A stretch of DNA of 64,000 nt from Polysphondylium violaceum (lineage: Eukaryota; Evosea; Eumycetozoa; Dictyosteliales; Dictyosteliaceae): the NCBI GenBank assembly GCA_000277445.1, contig AJWJ01000008.1, positions 47,054 through 111,053 on the forward strand, written 5' to 3'. Positions 59,598 through 64,000 of this stretch are shown here, piece after piece. Each line of letters opens with the position of its first letter. Positions within the stretch are counted from its first letter, which is position 1. Under the pieces are notes generated by a model. That model saw only the letters and a list, made by a program, of their open reading frames with translations. It did no database searches and was not told the DNA's origin. A program made the translations under genes and the position numbers.

Positions 59598-59928
59598 TCA
59601 TTATCACTCTCATTCCCTATTTATATATATTGTACAATGATTATATTATCAAAAAGAATAATAATAAAAGAAAACTATTTTTAAATCATAATCTCAAAAG
59701 TGATAATTAATTTCAAGATTTCTTTTTTTTCGTGGGTGATTTGGGACATTTGGTGCCCAGGGGCTTAGATATTTTAGTAAAAAAAATAAAATAAAATAAA
59801 ATTTTTTCGAAATTGAAAAAAAATTGAAAAAAAAAAAAGGGGCTCTTTGGGAAAAAATCAAACGATTCATCATTTGACATTTACATTATTATTGTAAAAA
59901 GAAGAACGAGTTATCACACACGATAATC
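59598..59928. other. intergenic, no gene seen
   Basis: AATAAA-type signals near 59660 end COMMD10. A small less AT-rich patch (59731-59765) and A runs precede the beta-lactamase-like gene. Confidence 0.5.
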
Positions 59929-61855
59929 ATGATGATAAAGACAATATTAGTTATTGTAGGCTTAGTAGTTGCTATTTGCTCAGCAAATAGAGTAGCTTAT
60001 TCAAATATCAATGTACCAATGGTAGAAGATAATGTCAGAGCTCTCTCTGCCTCTATATGGTCACCTGTAGATGAGTTACTTGAAGGTGCTGTTAGTAATG
60101 GTACTTTTCCAGGTTGCGTTGCCCTTGTAGGTAACAAAAAAGGCATTCTTTACTCTTCAGCTGTAGGAAGCTATACCTATGGTATTCCACCAGTATATCA
60201 TCCACCAGGTATCGATAATCCACCAATGGCTTTAGATGTAGGTGTTTATTTATAGTTTTTTTATCTTTTGAAAACAAGTTTTATTTATTTACTCTTTTTT
60301 TATATTGAAAGACATTATTTGATATGGCTAGTTGTTCAAAAGTTACTGCTGCCACTACTGCAATTGCTCAATTTTATCAAAGAGGTGAATTAAATTTAGA
60401 TTCACCAATCACTGATTTCTTTGGTCCTGAATTTGGTGTCAATGGAAAAGCAGGAATTACAGTTAGAAATTGTTTATTACACAACTCTGGTTTCTTTCCA
60501 GATCCAAATCCATTTTGGAGTAAATATTATAATATTATTCGTATTATTAGTGTAAAATAGAATTGATATATTAATCATCAACATATATTTAGATACTCAA
60601 GAATTTGGTTGCCCAGCCACTTCTCAATATTATCCACCAATGGAATTCACATGTCAAAATCAAATCTATAACAGTATTTTAAATCAAACTTTACAAAATC
60701 CAATTGGCTCAACCTATGTTTATAGTGATCTCAAGTAAGGATATTATTATTATATTTGATATTTAAAATATCTAACAAATATCTTTTTGATTTTTTTTTT
60801 TCCCTATGATAGCTTTATGACTCTTATGTATGTAGCAGGTCAATTATCATATGAAAATAAGTATACTACATCTCAAGATTTAGTTCCAGGTTGTGATAAT
60901 GGTGGTCCAGAGTAAGTATTTTTCTTATCCATCAATCAATCAATCATCTAATCCTACCAAATATTAATATAAACAATATAGAGCTTATCAATGTCATTAT
61001 GAAGCATATGTTAATAAATATGTTTTTGGAGGATTAGGATTAAAATCAACATCTTATTTACCAAGTGCTAATGATGCAGTATTTTGTGCACCAACTGTCA
61101 ATGATACAACTTACATGCACACAACTATTCAAGGTGTTGTATCTGATGGAAATGCTTATGCTATGGGAGGTGTTAGTGGACATGCAGGTGTTTTCTCAAA
61201 TTCTCTTGATATGTGGACTTTTATGTACAACATTATGTTTGCTCAACCTGATAGCTCCTATCTCAACAGTACCACTGTGAAATACTTTACCACTGAATAC
61301 AATCACACCCAAAGCAGCAGAGCTTTAGGATGGAATACAAACGATCCAACAGTTTTTGGTAAGTTTTTTTTTTTTAATTTGTTTTTCTCACATCCAATAT
61401 TTGTTGATATTGATGTTGCCATCACTTTCTTTTTATAATAATCGGAATGCGTGTCGTGGGACGAAAGACACTGCCCATTAATTTTATATCTCAAACACCA
61501 AACCCTGATTTTTTGTCACTTTTTTTTTTTTACTATTTCGTTGAATTTTTTGAAGAGAATGAAAAAAAAAGCCCTTTCAATTGTCTTTTTCACACGAAAA
61601 CTAATTTATTCTTCTATAAACACTATAAATTTAGATCAAGGATGGGGTTTAGCATGTGGTACCCTTTCTCCAACAACTTGGATGCATTTAGGATACACAG
61701 GTACCATGCTATGTGGTGATCCTGAACGTGAATTGATTGTAATTCTTTTAACAAACAGAGTCTACCCTGATCCCTCAAATGAGAAAATTCTCTCTGTTAG
61801 AAAACCATTCTCTACTCTTGTTCAAAAAATCTTTGATTCATATTTCCCTCATTAA
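59929..61855 (+). CDS. secreted serine beta-lactamase-like hydrolase
   Basis: Class C beta-lactamase/esterase fold. Six exons: 59929..60237, 60312..60519, 60593..60734, 60813..60911, 60982..61358 and 61635..61855, 451 aa, all in frame. Signal peptide: MMIKTILVIVGLVVAICSA. The nucleophile motif SxxK is Ser110-Cys-Ser-Lys113 (FDMASCSKVTAATTAIAQ). The second motif is YSDLNF, i.e. YSD in place of YxN, and the third is an HLGYTGT strand in place of KTG. GVSGHAGVFSNSLDM is also typical of the family. Several N-x-S/T sites and Cys residues fit a secreted glycoprotein. Substrate is unknown; amoebae use such enzymes on peptides, esters or bacterial wall, but that is inference. Intron 5 (276 nt) is unusually long. 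Confidence 0.88.
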
Positions 61856-63945
61856 GAACTTAATATGATAACGATTTTATTTATACACGAAGAAAAAAAA
61901 AAAAAAAAAAACATCTATTTATAAATAGACTATAAAAGTTTGGGTGATGTAGAGGCACTTTTTTTAGTTTTCCTTTTTCAATCAACTTAATAAATTTGGC
62001 ATACACATGTATTTTGTGATTGAACAATATCTTTGGTTTTTTTTCTTTTTTTTATATATGATATGATATCTTAACGATTTAGGGCTCTTTCCCCCCCCAT
62101 CAACACACCTTTTTACCCAATAAAAAAGCAACAGGTCCACATACCATGGGTGATTATGCAAAAATTTTTCTTGATTCTCCAAGACTCTTTTTTTTTCAAA
62201 TTTTTTATCAATTTTTTTATATATTTTTTAATAAAATCTGAGCAAGATTTCATTAGATTTGTCAAAATGCCTACTATAAATTTATAGTTGATTGAAAAAA
62301 TATATTTTTGATATGAACAACTAAACATCGTAATCCTTGTTTTTTCTTGAAGTTTTTTTTTTATCTTTGATAATAGTACTAGTATCTCAGTATTGGTGGT
62401 TGTAGTCATATTCTACATTCTATCACTCTTTAACTTTGTGTTTCAATCTTTTTTTAAAATTCATATAATATTGATCAAACCAGGGTCTTAAAAAACATTA
62501 TATTAATATCTCAAAGGTAACAAACAAATAAGCAACATAGCATTTAAATACTTTATAGCATTGTCATCTTGTCTACGTGTTTTGAATAGTATGATTTGCA
62601 ATCTGTTCGCAGAGTACTCGTTCTCTCATCTTTTAAAACAATTCTTGGAGCAACCCTTTTTCATTGCGTATTGGGTTTTGATGCCCTTAATCATTTAGTA
62701 ATATTGAACATTAAAAATCGAATTTGATTTTCAAAAGACAACGCGTGCAGTTTTATAAAAATTCCACAAAAAAAAAAATTAGATCGCGTAGCAAAAAAAA
62801 AAATTCATAGAATTTTGAATTTGATTTTTAAAAATCTAGGACTCCTTTTTATTTGGGCAAAAGAATTTTTATTTTGATCATTCTTGTTGTTTCTGCCATC
62901 TTTATTTTTAATCAATTAATTTACTCATCCTCACTATAGAATTTCCCTATACATACATATCTTTTCTTTTTTTTTTTTGTTTTCTTGAATATATTAATCA
63001 TATCTTCATATAAATAATTAAAGGTGAGTATACTCTATCAACATCATAATAAGATAATATGTTTATTTGATAAATATAGATATTTTTTTTATATAATATT
63101 ATTTTTATCTCTTTTTCTTGGTCTCTTTTCCCACAATATTTTAAATCTCATTTAAAAAACACTCTATACCACATTTTTTATAGCATTGTCATTATTAAAA
63201 ATTATGCCATTATTTCATTTTTTTGCCCACAAATCACTATCTTGCATTTGAAAAAAATTTTACCAAATTTAGGGTCTCAATGTAGATAGAGAGGAGGTTC
63301 ATCAAAAGTTTAAATTTAGGACCATCAATTTGTTATTATTGCATTGTTTTTTTAATTTAATTTTTTTTTTTTTTTTTACCCTATCTGGGTTGATGTTGTT
63401 ATATTTGTAAAAACCAATCAAATCATCCCCGCGTCATAATACTCCCTCATCATTTTTAAAAGTCGTACCACAGAGTTTTTATACACATTATATATAGTTA
63501 TTTATTTTGGTTCACACACATTTATGTTCACCATCATAATCATCGACATAACACAATTGCTATTTAGAACCAAAACACAACCCACCAATCACTAAATCCA
63601 TCGTTCATTTGATCACACCAATTTCCCCCACTCAGTACTATAAAGTACTGCTCACTTTTTAAATTTTTGTAAAAAAAAAAAGGTATTGAACCCCATAATT
63701 TTTTGATTAAAAATTAAATCTTGCTGTGTGCGTTTACGAACAATTTCTATATTTAATTTTTACTTAACCCCTATCCTTTGTTTCCTTTAATCAAATCGTC
63801 TCCCTCTGTTGTGTTTATTGATCACCACCACACATTAAAGATTTTAAAAATAAAAACATTCACCCTTACACCTCACCACCACACTCTGATCTCCTTTCAC
63901 CCAACAATCCACACCCCACACCTAAATAAATTTCGAAGATTTTAA

Positions 63946-63998
<53 letters not shown>

Positions 63999-64000
63999 AA
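61856..64000. other. 2.1-kb gene-free right flank
   Basis: No protein-like frame on either strand; the longest, 62113-62409 minus, is Lys/Phe homopolymer translation. It includes a C8 run near 62091, several A/T runs, A/C-rich plus-strand DNA from 63520 on and AATAAA-type signals. The window ends in an A run of about 48 bases (63949-63996). Confidence 0.5.

Noticed and set aside
62113-62409. 98-aa minus-strand frame near the right end
   Set aside because: Lys/Phe/Ile translation of A/T runs, without gene-like codons.

Overview
The window is AT-rich nuclear DNA from a dictyostelid social amoeba. Supporting signs are short GT..AG introns (mostly 60-100 nt, donors often GTATGT or GTAAGT), long A/T homopolymers between genes, Asn/Ser/Thr/Gln codon runs, a Rab7 whose sequence reads as a typical dictyostelid Rab7, a two-domain WRKY protein, an FNIP-repeat protein and an ELMO-domain protein. 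Coding DNA is less AT-biased than in Dictyostelium discoideum as I recall it, which suggests another dictyostelid. I cannot name the species from sequence alone.

Layout. 1-10.5 kb: a triple CUE/UBA-like protein, the succinate dehydrogenase cytochrome b subunit, an SLC35B4-type nucleotide-sugar transporter (minus), a COA1-like mitochondrial protein and a large BK/Slo-type K+ channel. 10.9-22.3 kb: a kinase-like protein with a nuclease-like header domain, an N-myristoylated CaMK-type kinase, a Sec14/CRAL-TRIO protein, a FERM protein (minus), rab7A, and an unrecognised gene (minus). 23-35 kb: a JmjC-like protein that seems to lack the metal ligands, a GPI-anchored Cys-rich surface protein (minus), dynactin p62 (minus) and a PWWP/low-complexity protein with an apparent 1-nt frameshift. 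35-52 kb: an FNIP-repeat gene (minus), an ELMO-domain gene, DDX10 (minus) divergent from DDX47, NatA subunit NAA15 (minus), a 32-residue small ORF, PWP1 (minus) and mitochondrial beta-ketoacyl-ACP synthase (minus). 52.3-55.3 kb is a 3-kb gene-free stretch before wrky1. It is followed by FAHD1 (minus), COMMD10 and a secreted serine beta-lactamase-like protein. The last 2 kb has no gene that I can see and ends in a long A run.

Themes. Three genes serve ribosome biogenesis (DDX10, DDX47, PWP1), and DDX10 and DDX47 share a short divergent promoter region. Several products are mitochondrial (SDHC, COA1-like, OXSM, FAHD1). Trafficking and signalling products (Rab7, dynactin p62, COMMD10, Sec14-like, ELMO, FERM, CaMK, Slo channel) make up much of the rest. 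Genes are mostly single units with either 200-700 bp divergent promoters or very tight convergent 3' ends. No transposon, tRNA, rRNA or CRISPR was recognised.

I built the exon models by hand from splice sites, reading-frame continuity and family similarity. Every multi-exon model given below keeps frame across all junctions, except for two flagged problems: a 13-nt pseudo-intron in the Slo gene and a 1-nt shift in the PWWP gene.
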